Shown here: positions 35,209 to 42,309 of the stretch, piece after piece | How positions within the stretch are numbered: the stretch's first letter is position 1 | Layout: every line of letters begins with the position of its first letter | The notes under the pieces: generated by a model | Database searches by the model: none | Told to the model about the DNA's origin: nothing | The model's input: the letters and a program-made list of their open reading frames with translations, nothing else | Assembly (NCBI RefSeq): GCF_001270495.1 | Contig: NZ_LGUR01000215.1 | Span: 1-64,000 of the forward strand | Source of the DNA: Streptomyces viridochromogenes | GTDB lineage: Bacteria; Actinomycetota; Actinomycetes; Streptomycetales; Streptomycetaceae | Reading direction: 5' to 3' | Length of the DNA: 64,000 nt | Program-made: the position numbers and the translations under genes

Positions 35209-35406
35209 GCGGGGCGTTGGATCAGCGCGGTGCGGCACCGTATGGCCCAGGCTGGGGAGCATCGCGGCGCCTCGGCGGTGGACCTCGTCATCGCCGCCAC
35301 CGCCGCCCACCACGGCCTGGCTGTCCTCCACGGCGATGCCGACTACCGTGCCATCGCGCGGCACGCATCCGACCCGCTTGGGCGCAGCGTCCACGACATC
35401 GCCTGA
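35209..35406 (+). pseudogene. C-terminal remnant of a VapC-like PIN-domain toxin
   Basis: The last ~66 residues of the frame read VRHRMAQAGEHRGASAVDLV, then IAATAAHHGLAVLHGDADYR. This is the C-terminal half of a VapC PIN domain with its conserved S-x-x-D and D-x-D-Y region. The upstream part of the frame does not resemble the VapC N-terminus (no first acidic Asp motif), and no VapB antitoxin gene is present. It is a truncated, presumably inactive toxin gene. Confidence 0.65.
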
Positions 35407-35528
35407 CGTGCGTTCCCCACCCCGTCCACAGGTTGTGGACGGGAAGTCGCGAACGCGGGGGAGGCGTCCTGGTCTCTCCTCTCCCTCCGACGGCCGACCG
35501 CCCGCACGCTCACGTGCGGGCCGACGGG

Positions 35529-35960
35529 TCAGTTCGGCTGCCGTGGGGCGTGGTAGCGCTCGGCGAGCCGGGCCAGGGCGACGGCGCCGAGCAGGAGCCC
35601 GAAGTCGCGCAGGGCGATGTCGTAGTGACCGGGGATGGTCAGCAGGTTGACGATGATGCCGGCGAGCCAGCCGGCTACGAGCCAGCCCCCGAACCGCGGG
35701 GCCACGGCAACGGTGATGCCGGCGACGATCTCGATGGCGCCGACGGCGTACATGGCGGCCTGGGCGCTGCCCGGAACCACGTCGTTGATCCACGGCGCGA
35801 GGTAGGTCGGCCAGTCCACGAGCAGATTGGCGAACTTGTCCAGGCCGAACAGGATCGGGGCGACGGTGAACCCCGTCCGCAGGATCCAGAACGCCTGGTA
35901 GGCCGGGTCGGCAGCCAGGCCGCGCCGGGGTGTGACCGGCGCGCTGGTGGTGGACGACAT
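35529..35960 (-). CDS. DoxX-like four-helix membrane protein
   Basis: A 143-aa protein behind AAGGAGGG. It has four hydrophobic segments with a DoxX-type layout (ILRTGFTVAPILFGLDKFAN, ~26-45; AAMYAVGAIEIVAGITVAV, ~68-86). DoxX-like proteins are associated with quinone or thiol redox and oxidative stress at the membrane. A perfect 10-bp inverted repeat sits directly before its ribosome site, shared with the divergent Cys-containing regulator, so it is probably that regulator's target. Confidence 0.8.
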   Translation of the reverse strand: MSSTTSAPVTPRRGLAADPAYQAFWILRTGFTVAPILFGLDKFANLLVDWPTYLAPWINDVVPGSAQAAMYAVGAIEIVAGITVAVAPRFGGWLVAGWLAGIIVNLLTIPGHYDIALRDFGLLLGAVALARLAERYHAPRQPN

Positions 35961-35969
35961 GGCACCCTC

Positions 35970-36001
35970 CTTCTATCGACAACTTTCACTATCGATAGAA
36001 G
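35970..36001. promoter_or_regulatory. Operator-like inverted repeat between DoxX-like and regulator genes
   Basis: Perfect 10-bp arms CTTCTATCGA (35970-35979) and TCGATAGAAG (35992-36001) are separated by 12 bp. The site lies in the 62-nt gap between divergent starts at 35960 and 36023, so one bound regulator could control both genes. Confidence 0.8.
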
Positions 36002-36022
36002 CGCACCCTGGCTCTTTAGTCA

Positions 36023-36721
36023 ATGGCCGTTGGTTTTACACTGGTGTCCGTGGACCCCTCGAAGGAAGCACCCGGCGGTGACGTCTCCGCTGTCGCGGCT
36101 CTGGACGAGCCGACGCGTCGGCGGCTGTACGAGCACGTGGTGCGCCAGTGCGATCCGGTCGGCCGGGACGACGCGGCCGAGGCCCTCGGGCTGGCGCGGC
36201 AGACGGCTGCCTTCCACTTGGACCGGCTGGCCGATCAGGGGCTGCTGGACGTGGTGTACGAGCGGCGCAGCGGACGCAGCGGCCCGGGCGCGGGCCGGCC
36301 CGCGAAGCTGTACCGGCGCTCAGGCAGGGAGGTCAGTGTCAGCCTGCCCGAGCGGCGCTACGAACTGGCGGGGCGGCTGCTGGCGCAGGCGGTGGAGGAG
36401 TCCGATGCGACAGGCGAACCGGTCCGCACCGTGCTGCACCGCAAGGCGGAGGAACTGGGCGAGCAGCTGGGCGAGCGGGCAGCCGCCGGTGTGACCGACC
36501 TGCTGGAGCGGCACGGCTTCGAGCCGCGTCGCGAAGGCGACGCGATCGTGCTGGGCAACTGCCCCTTCCATGTGCTGGCGCGAGAGCACACTGAGACGGT
36601 GTGCGGGATGAACCTGCATCTGCTGCGCGGGGTGCTCAAGGCGCTGGACGAAGGCGGATTCGAGGCGTGCCTGGCGCCGGCACCAGGCCGGTGCTGCGTC
36701 CGTCTGCGGCCGGCTGCCTGA
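36023..36721 (+). CDS. ArsR/SufR-like winged-helix regulator with C-terminal cysteines
   Basis: A 232-aa regulator with an N-terminal winged helix (~25-95: DEPTRRRLYEHVVRQ, AAEALGLARQTAAFHLDRLA). The C-terminal part carries a conserved pattern NCPFHVLAREH...VCGMN...GRCCVRL (~175-228), with cysteines placed as in SufR-like regulators that hold an iron-sulphur cluster. It probably senses redox or iron state and controls itself and the divergent DoxX-like gene. ATG 36023 gives a leaderless or near-leaderless start; a GTG at 36044 is an alternative. Confidence 0.82.
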   Translation: MAVGFTLVSVDPSKEAPGGDVSAVAALDEPTRRRLYEHVVRQCDPVGRDDAAEALGLARQTAAFHLDRLADQGLLDVVYERRSGRSGPGAGRPAKLYRRSGREVSVSLPERRYELAGRLLAQAVEESDATGEPVRTVLHRKAEELGEQLGERAAAGVTDLLERHGFEPRREGDAIVLGNCPFHVLAREHTETVCGMNLHLLRGVLKALDEGGFEACLAPAPGRCCVRLRPAA

Positions 36722-37098
36722 CCGGCGCCCGGGGAGGGCGTGCCCGCCTGCGGATCGGCTCGCGGTGAGTGAGCCTGTCGTCCGCGGCGGCGCCTCCGGC
36801 AGCAAGGTGATCAAGGACGTCAGGTCGGGTTCGGGATGGCCGGTGCCGCGGGCGAGGCCCAGCGGTTGGCCGTGCTGCGGCGGGCGAATCTGGTCAAGGC
36901 CCGTCCCTCGTTGAGCCGTGCGCCGCGGCCGGCAGGTCAACTCCAGTGACGGCGGCGGCGGTTCCGTTGGCCCCTCAGGCCCCCGAGGTCTACTCCACGT
37001 ACAAACGTCTTGATCACGGTCGTCGGTGAGATGTAGCTAGACAGGGCCGCCCGGCAGCGGAACCCGCAGATCGAAGCAATCGTATTCGTGTCAGATTA
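36722..37098. other. Intergenic stretch without a recognisable gene
   Basis: Between the SufR-like regulator and the MFS promoter no frame has a ribosome site or a recognisable domain. GC content falls toward the right end, close to the promoter at 37099. Confidence 0.5.
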
Positions 37099-37128
37099 TT
37101 GACGCCCGTCTTTCGAGTGGCACATACT
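37099..37128 (+). promoter_or_regulatory. Promoter of the aromatic-acid transporter with cluster operator
   Basis: TTGACG (37099-37104), an 18-nt spacer and CATACT (37123-37128) precede the ATG at 37168. The dyad GACGCCCGTC (37101-37110) overlaps the -35 box. The same arrangement recurs before the esterase and the dioxygenase operon. Confidence 0.65.
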
Positions 37129-37167
37129 CCCCGGCATCGGTGACCTACCGGACAAGAGCCGTACAGG

Positions 37168-38514
37168 ATGGTGGTGGCGATGACGCCAGGAGACGTCCGT
37201 TCCAGTAAGTCCAGGGCATCCAGAAGCCGCAGTGAGCTCACGGTCTTGGGGCTGTGCTTCGCGGTGATCATGTTCGACGGATATGACCTGATCGTTTACG
37301 GGGCCACGGTGCCGGCCCTGATCAAGTACGAGCCCTGGGGTCTGACGCCGACCGAGGCCGGGGTGATCGGCAGTTACGCCCTCGTCGGGATGCTGATCGG
37401 CGCGCTGGTCGCGGGCGTGGCGACCGACGCCGTCGGCAGGCGCAAGGTGCTGCTGATCAGCGTGAGCTGGTTCTCGCTGGCCATGGCGGCCTGCGCGATG
37501 GCGCCGAGCGCCGAACTCTTCGGGCTGTTCCGCCTGCTCGGCGGGCTCGGCCTCGGCGGTGTGATGCCCACCGCGATCGCCCTGACCGCCGAGTACTCGG
37601 CGGCCCACCGGCGGAGCCTGAACAACGCGTTGATGTTCGCGGGCTACCCGGTCGGCGGCATCCTCGCCGCCACGCTGGCGCTGGCGCTCATGCCGGAGTT
37701 CGGGTTCCGGATCATGTACTGGATCGGCGCCGTCCCGCTCGTGGTCGTCGTCCCCCTGCTCTGGCGCCACCTGCCGGAATCGCTGAGCTACCTCGTCGCC
37801 AAGGGGCGCGGGGAGGAAGCCGCGCGACTGGCCGCGGGGCTGGACACGCCCCTGCCGGAGGCACAGCCCTCCGTGACCGGGCAGGTCGCGAAGAGCCCGG
37901 TCACCGTCCTGCTCGGCCGGCGCCACATCGGGCCCGCCATGCTCTTCGCGATCACCAGCTTCTTCGGTCTGCTGCTGGTCTACGGACTCAACACCTGGCT
38001 GCCCCAGATCATGAAGTCGGCGGGCTATCCGCTGTCGAGCTCGCTGCTGTTCCTGGTGATGATGAACGTCGGCGCCGCGGTCGGGTCCATCCTGGTGGCG
38101 CCGGTCGGCGACAGGCTGGGCATGAAGCCGGTGACCGCGGTCACGTTCGTCGCGGCCGCCCTGTCGATCTACCTGTTGAGCTCGCCCACGGCCTCTTGGG
38201 TGATGTACGCGCTGGTGGCCGTCGCCGGGTTCGGCACCATCGGCACGCAGATCATGGTCAACGCGTACGTCGCCATGCACTTCCCGCCCGAGGTCCGCGC
38301 GACCGCGCTGGGCTGGACCCTGGGTATCGGACGGCTCGGCGCGGTCGTCGGACCGACCTTCGGCGGCTTTCTGCTCGCCTCCGACCTGGCCATGGAGTGG
38401 AACTTCTACGCCTTCGCCATCCCGGCGGCCGTCGGGGCGCTCATGGTCCTCCTGCTCCCCAAGGGCGTCGGCGCCGCCTCCCCCTCGCCGGACGCGGTGG
38501 CCGTCCGAGCCTGA
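37168..38514 (+). CDS. MFS transporter, aromatic acid:H+ symporter family
   Basis: A 448-aa permease with 12 hydrophobic segments. The AAHS signature is clear: FDGYDLIVYGATVPAL in helix 1 (~36-51) with the family's Asp pair, the loop GVATDAVGRRKVLL (~82-95), and PTAIALTAEYSAAHRR (~133-148). BenK/PcaK-type members import benzoate, 4-hydroxybenzoate or gentisate with protons. Here it heads the salicylate cluster, so salicylate, and perhaps gentisate, is the likely substrate. A second in-frame ATG at 37180 is possible. Confidence 0.9.
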   Translation: MVVAMTPGDVRSSKSRASRSRSELTVLGLCFAVIMFDGYDLIVYGATVPALIKYEPWGLTPTEAGVIGSYALVGMLIGALVAGVATDAVGRRKVLLISVSWFSLAMAACAMAPSAELFGLFRLLGGLGLGGVMPTAIALTAEYSAAHRRSLNNALMFAGYPVGGILAATLALALMPEFGFRIMYWIGAVPLVVVVPLLWRHLPESLSYLVAKGRGEEAARLAAGLDTPLPEAQPSVTGQVAKSPVTVLLGRRHIGPAMLFAITSFFGLLLVYGLNTWLPQIMKSAGYPLSSSLLFLVMMNVGAAVGSILVAPVGDRLGMKPVTAVTFVAAALSIYLLSSPTASWVMYALVAVAGFGTIGTQIMVNAYVAMHFPPEVRATALGWTLGIGRLGAVVGPTFGGFLLASDLAMEWNFYAFAIPAAVGALMVLLLPKGVGAASPSPDAVAVRA

Positions 38515-38563
38515 GCGGCCGGGAGCGCGGTGGCCCACCCACCGGACCTGTGTGAACGCGCGA

Positions 38564-38598
38564 ACCGCCCCGGCTGCGTCCGACGCGGCCGGGGCGGT
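38564..38598. terminator. Bidirectional hairpin terminator
   Basis: Arms ACCGCCCCGGC / GCCGGGGCGGT enclose a smaller inner stem (GCGTC/GACGC). It stands between the convergent transporter (ends 38514) and esterase (ends 38630) genes. Confidence 0.75.
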
Positions 38599-38629
38599 CC
38601 GTGTGTGCAGAGGTTCGGTGGCGCGTCGC

Positions 38630-39355
38630 TCACACCTTGAGCAGCGCGGTGGTCAGTTCGTCGGGCCGGGTGAACATGGCCTCGTGGGTGCCGGCGTACT
38701 CGATGACGGGTGTGCCGGGACCGAGGCGCTGCGGGAAGCGGGGTGTCCAGCCGTACTCGCCGGGCGGGAGGGCGAGGTCCTCGCTGCCCACGACGTAGGA
38801 GGCGGGGACGCCGAGCGCGGCCGGGTCGACGGGGGTGACGGTCTCGGTGAAGTAGCGCAGGGGCTGCGGCACCAGCAGGCCGTGGACCAGGCGCTGGACG
38901 CTCTCGTCGGCGTCCTGCATGAAGGCCGCCGTGAAGACCTCGTAGGGGAAGACGATGCTGTCGTTGCCGGAGGCGGCGGCGAGCTGCCGGAACATCTCCG
39001 CGTAGTGCGGCGGGACCTCGTCCATCAGGGACCGCCCCTCCGCCGGGACGAACGCGCTCCAGTAGACGAGCCTCCGCAGCCGGGGCGCCAGCCGCGGTGC
39101 CGCGGCGGTGAGCGGGTAGCCGCCCCAGCTGTGCCCCACCAGGGTGACGTCCCGCAGATCGTGCCGTTCCACGAGGTCGACCACGAAGTCGCCGACGTCC
39201 GCCAGGCTGTGCTGCCGGGGGTCGTCGCCGTCGGCGAGGCCGGGCAGGTCCGGAGCCAGGACCCGGTGACCGGCGGCGCGCAGCCGCTCGGCCACCAGAC
39301 GCCAGGTCCAGCCGCTGTGACAGGCACCGGATATGAGGACGAAAGTCTCGGCCAT
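38630..39355 (-). CDS. Alpha/beta hydrolase resembling plant salicylic-acid-binding/methyl-salicylate esterases
   Basis: A 241-aa cytoplasmic hydrolase behind GAAGGAG. The N-terminus FVLISGACHSGWTWRLVAER parallels the plant SABP2/hydroxynitrile-lyase group, in which HGACHGGWSW forms the oxyanion side. The nucleophile is Ser in VGHSWGG (~82), the acid Asp in VGSEDLALP (~190) and the base His in GTHEAMF (~227), so the triad is complete. Many bacterial relatives exist, so the plant likeness is not proof. In this cluster it could release salicylate from methyl or other salicylate esters, or cleave gentisyl-CoA. Its promoter carries the cluster operator. Confidence 0.85.
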   Translation of the reverse strand: MAETFVLISGACHSGWTWRLVAERLRAAGHRVLAPDLPGLADGDDPRQHSLADVGDFVVDLVERHDLRDVTLVGHSWGGYPLTAAAPRLAPRLRRLVYWSAFVPAEGRSLMDEVPPHYAEMFRQLAAASGNDSIVFPYEVFTAAFMQDADESVQRLVHGLLVPQPLRYFTETVTPVDPAALGVPASYVVGSEDLALPPGEYGWTPRFPQRLGPGTPVIEYAGTHEAMFTRPDELTTALLKV

Positions 39356-39422
39356 GCCGTCTCCTTCGACGCGAGGTGCGACGTGAAATGTGCCGTCACT
39401 GGGACGGCCGTCGGGTGTGTGA

Positions 39423-39452
39423 AATATCGGTCGCCCGTGAGACGATCGTCAA
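39423..39452 (-). promoter_or_regulatory. Promoter of the esterase gene with cluster operator
   Basis: On the minus strand, TTGACG (39452-39447), an 18-nt spacer and GATATT (39428-39423) lie about 70 nt before the esterase ATG at 39355. The perfect palindrome GACGATCGTC (39441-39450) overlaps the -35 box. The site is in the divergent region shared with the PaaX-type regulator gene, so it may serve autoregulation too. Confidence 0.65.
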
Positions 39453-39511
39453 GTGGTTGACACGTATTGGTGTACAGGGGCGGGGGCCCGGCGGGGCCCC
39501 GGGAGGTGTTC

Positions 39512-40318
39512 GTGAAACCGAGGTCACTTGTCTTCGACCTGTTCGGCGACTATCTGCGCTACCGGGGCGGCGAGGCCCGGCTGCGCGGCCTGGTCGCGCT
39601 GATGGACTGCTTCGCCGTCCCCGAGAGCACGGTGCGGGTGGTCGCCGCCCGGATGCGCAAGGAGGGCTGGCTCGATGCCCGCCGAGAGGGCAGGGAGACC
39701 GTCTACGCCCTCACCGACGCCTCCTGGCGGCTCCTCGACGAGGGCCGGGAGCGGATCTTCGCGCGGGCGCCCGGGCCGTGGGACGGGCAGTGGCACATGG
39801 TCATCTACTCGGTCCCCGAGGCCGACCGGGCGCTGCGCGAGCAGCTGCGCAAGAGGCTGTCCTGGCTGGGCTTCGGCATGCTGTCGGCGTCGGTGTGGAT
39901 CAGTCCGCACGACCGGATCGCCGAGGTCAGGGCGAGCTTCGAGGATCAGCCCGCGGTGCGGATCGACGCGCTGCACGCCCGGTCCGAGGGTGCCGCGGCC
40001 GACCGGGACATGGCGGCCCGGTCCTGGGACCTGGTGGGCCTGAACAAGGAGTACGGCGAACTGCTCGACCGCTACCGGCCCCGCCTCGCCGACTATCGGG
40101 CCGGGGTGCCGTGCGGCCGGGACGCGCTGGTCGAGCGCATGCGCCTGATCCACGACTACCGCCTGCTGCCGTTCAGGGACCCCGACCTGCCGCCCGAGCT
40201 GCTTCCCGGGGACTGGGCCGGCCGCCGCCTCCATGAGGTGTTCCTGGAGGCCCACGGATTGCTGCGGGCGGAGGCGGAGGGCTACGTCGACGAGGTGATC
40301 GGCGCGGCCGGCGGCTGA
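39512..40318 (+). CDS. sdgR: PaaX-family transcriptional regulator of the salicylate cluster
   Basis: A 268-aa regulator starting at GTG 39512 behind GGGAGG. PaaX features are an N-terminal winged helix (VFDLFGDYLRYRGGEARLRG, ~6-25; STVRVVAARMRKEGWLDA, ~42-59), the central LSWLGFGMLSASVWISPHDR (~111-130) and the C-terminal segment LIHDYRLLPFRDPDLPPELLP (shortened: LIHDYR...LPPELLP, ~200-230). PaaX-type repressors release DNA on binding an aryl-CoA ester. Salicylyl-CoA or gentisyl-CoA would be the natural inducer. The symbol follows the sdgABCDEFGHR set described for WA46 and rests on its being the only regulator here. Confidence 0.85.
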   Translation: MKPRSLVFDLFGDYLRYRGGEARLRGLVALMDCFAVPESTVRVVAARMRKEGWLDARREGRETVYALTDASWRLLDEGRERIFARAPGPWDGQWHMVIYSVPEADRALREQLRKRLSWLGFGMLSASVWISPHDRIAEVRASFEDQPAVRIDALHARSEGAAADRDMAARSWDLVGLNKEYGELLDRYRPRLADYRAGVPCGRDALVERMRLIHDYRLLPFRDPDLPPELLPGDWAGRRLHEVFLEAHGLLRAEAEGYVDEVIGAAGG

Positions 40319-40354
40319 CCCGGCGTCCTCGGCGAAGAAATGCGTTTCAAAATC

Positions 40355-40384
40355 TAGACGCTCGTTGTTTCAGTGTCGTACGTT
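40355..40384 (+). promoter_or_regulatory. Promoter of the six-gene catabolic operon with cluster operator
   Basis: TAGACG (40355-40360), an 18-nt spacer and TACGTT (40379-40384) lie 35 nt before the dioxygenase GTG. The near-dyad GACGCTCGTT (40357-40366) occupies the same place relative to the -35 box as in the other two cluster promoters. Confidence 0.65.
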
Positions 40385-40418
40385 GGGCTCAGGTCATCCC
40401 GAAGGAGTGAGTCCGCCC

Positions 40419-41486
40419 GTGACGATCACCGAAGAGCGCGCCGCGCTGGAGAGGCTCTACGCCGACTTCGAGGCCGCGCACCTGACGCCCCTGTGGACCC
40501 AGCGCGAGGGTCTGATGACGCAAGCGCCGCGGCCGGACGCCGTGCCGGCCCTGTGGCGCTGGTCGGTGCTCCACCCGCTCGCCGAGCGCAGCGGCGACCT
40601 GGTCCCGGTCGGCCGGGGCGGCGAGCGCCGCGCCATCGCGCTCGCCAACCCGGGCCTGCCCGGCACCGCGTACGCCACCCCCACCCTGTGGGCCGCGATC
40701 CAGTACCTCGGCCCCGGTGAGGAGGCCCCGGCCCACCGGCACACCCAGACCGCGTTCCGCTTCGTGGTGGAGGGCGAGGGTGTGTGGACCAACGTGGAGG
40801 GCGACCCGGTGGCGATGCGCCGGGGCGATCTGCTGCTCACCCCCGGCATGCACTTCCACGAGCACCACAACACCACCGACCGGCCGATGGCCTGGATCGA
40901 CGGCCTGGACATCCCGCTGGTACGCCAACTGGACGCCGGATTCTTCGAGTTCGGCCCGGATCGGCTGGCCACCCGCGCCACCCCGGCCGCCTCCCGCAAC
41001 GAACGCCTGTGGGGCCACCCGGGCCTGCGCCCCGTCGGCGCCCCCGCCACCCCTTCCTCCCCGCTGATGGCGTACCGCTGGGAGCACACCGACGCGGCCC
41101 TCACCGCCCAGCTGGAGCTGGAGGACGAGGGCTACCCGGGCGTGGTGGAGCCCGGCCACGCGGTCGTACGGTTCACCGACCCGGCCACCGCCCGGGACGC
41201 GCTGTCCACCATCCGTACCGAGATGCACCGGCTGCGCCCCGGCACCAGTACCGCGACCACCCGCGTGGTCGGCTCCGCCGTCTGGCAGGTGTTCGACGGC
41301 ACCGGCACGGTCCAGGTCGGCGACGAGCGGTACGACGTCGCCAAGGGGGACCTGTTCGCGGTGCCGTCCTGGGCCCCGCTCACTCTCAGCTCCGAAGACG
41401 GCCTGGACGCCTTCCGCTTCTCCGACGACCCCGTCTACGAGGCGATCGGCCTGGCCCGCACCCACCGAGAGGAGCCCTCCGCATGA
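40419..41486 (+). CDS. sdgD: Gentisate 1,2-dioxygenase
   Basis: A 355-aa bicupin enzyme starting at GTG 40419. The first cupin holds the iron site (PAHRHTQTAFRFVVEGEG, ~103-120, with the paired His, and the later His in PGMHFHEHHNTT, ~143-154). The second cupin (~255-335: SAVWQVFDGTGTVQVGDE) lacks the metal His set, as usual in the family. It opens gentisate to maleylpyruvate with O2. The stop overlaps the next gene by 4 nt. SdgD of Streptomyces sp. WA46 was shown to be a gentisate dioxygenase in an equivalent cluster. Confidence 0.92.
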   Translation: MTITEERAALERLYADFEAAHLTPLWTQREGLMTQAPRPDAVPALWRWSVLHPLAERSGDLVPVGRGGERRAIALANPGLPGTAYATPTLWAAIQYLGPGEEAPAHRHTQTAFRFVVEGEGVWTNVEGDPVAMRRGDLLLTPGMHFHEHHNTTDRPMAWIDGLDIPLVRQLDAGFFEFGPDRLATRATPAASRNERLWGHPGLRPVGAPATPSSPLMAYRWEHTDAALTAQLELEDEGYPGVVEPGHAVVRFTDPATARDALSTIRTEMHRLRPGTSTATTRVVGSAVWQVFDGTGTVQVGDERYDVAKGDLFAVPSWAPLTLSSEDGLDAFRFSDDPVYEAIGLARTHREEPSA

Positions 41487-42307
41487 GGCTCGCCACCATC
41501 CGTACGCCCGAGGGCACCCGCGCCGTCCGTATCGAGGGCGACGCCGCCGTGGAGCTCGGCCACCCGGATGTGGGTGCGCTGCTGAGCCGCCCCGGGTGGC
41601 GGGCCGAGGCCGCGACCGCCGACGGCCGTCACCACGACCTGACCGGTCTCGACTACGCGCCGCCCGTCCCCTCCCCCGAGAAGATCGTGTGCGTCGGGCT
41701 CAACTACCGCAACCACATCCTGGAGATGGGCCGCGAACTGCCCGAACACCCCACGCTCTTCGCCAAGTTCGCCCGCGCCCAGGTCGGCGCCTACGACCCG
41801 GTGGTCCTGCCCGCCGGATCCGACGCGGTGGACTGGGAGGCCGAACTCGGCGTGTACGTCGGCGCCGAGGTCCGGCACGCCACGCCCGAGCAGGCCCGCG
41901 CCGCGATCGCCGGCTACACGGTGGTCAACGACGTCACCGGCCGCGACTTCCAGTACCGCTCACCGCAGTGGCTCCAGGGCAAGACCTTCGAGGCGAGCAC
42001 ACCGGTCGGCCCCTGGCTGGTGGTCGCCGAGCCGGACGACGCCCCCCTGTCGGCCGAGCTGACCTGCACCGTCGACGGCCAGCTGATGCAGAAGGCCGAC
42101 ACCGGGGACCTGGTGTTCGACCCGGCGGCCCTGGTCGCGTACATCTCGCGGATCATCACCCTCGTCCCCGGCGACCTGATCGCCACCGGCACTCCCGGCG
42201 GCGTCGGCCACGCCCGCAAGCCCCCGCGCTACCTGACCGAGGGCAGCGAGCTGGTGACCGCCGTCGAGGGCGTCGGCGAGTGCCGCAACACCCTGGTGAG
42301 GGGCTGA
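41483..42307 (+). CDS. Fumarylacetoacetate hydrolase family protein, probable fumarylpyruvate hydrolase
   Basis: A 274-aa protein with the FAH C-terminal domain. EKIVCVGLNYRNHILEMG (~65-82) starts the core. Metal ligands are the Glu pair region DWEAELGVYVG (~116-126) and Asp in VVNDVTGRDFQ (~150-160). DLIATGTPGGVGHARKPP lies near the end (~232-249). In gentisate pathways the enzyme cuts fumarylpyruvate to fumarate and pyruvate. It can also act on maleylpyruvate in pathways without an isomerase, but an isomerase gene is present at 47656. Confidence 0.9.
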   Translation: MRLATIRTPEGTRAVRIEGDAAVELGHPDVGALLSRPGWRAEAATADGRHHDLTGLDYAPPVPSPEKIVCVGLNYRNHILEMGRELPEHPTLFAKFARAQVGAYDPVVLPAGSDAVDWEAELGVYVGAEVRHATPEQARAAIAGYTVVNDVTGRDFQYRSPQWLQGKTFEASTPVGPWLVVAEPDDAPLSAELTCTVDGQLMQKADTGDLVFDPAALVAYISRIITLVPGDLIATGTPGGVGHARKPPRYLTEGSELVTAVEGVGECRNTLVRG

Positions 42308-42309
42308 CC

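Noticed and set aside
39457..39476. TTGACA at 39457 as the -35 of the PaaX-type gene
   Set aside because: No AT-rich -10 lies 16-19 nt downstream; the next bases are a GC run, so the box is probably coincidental or part of an operator.
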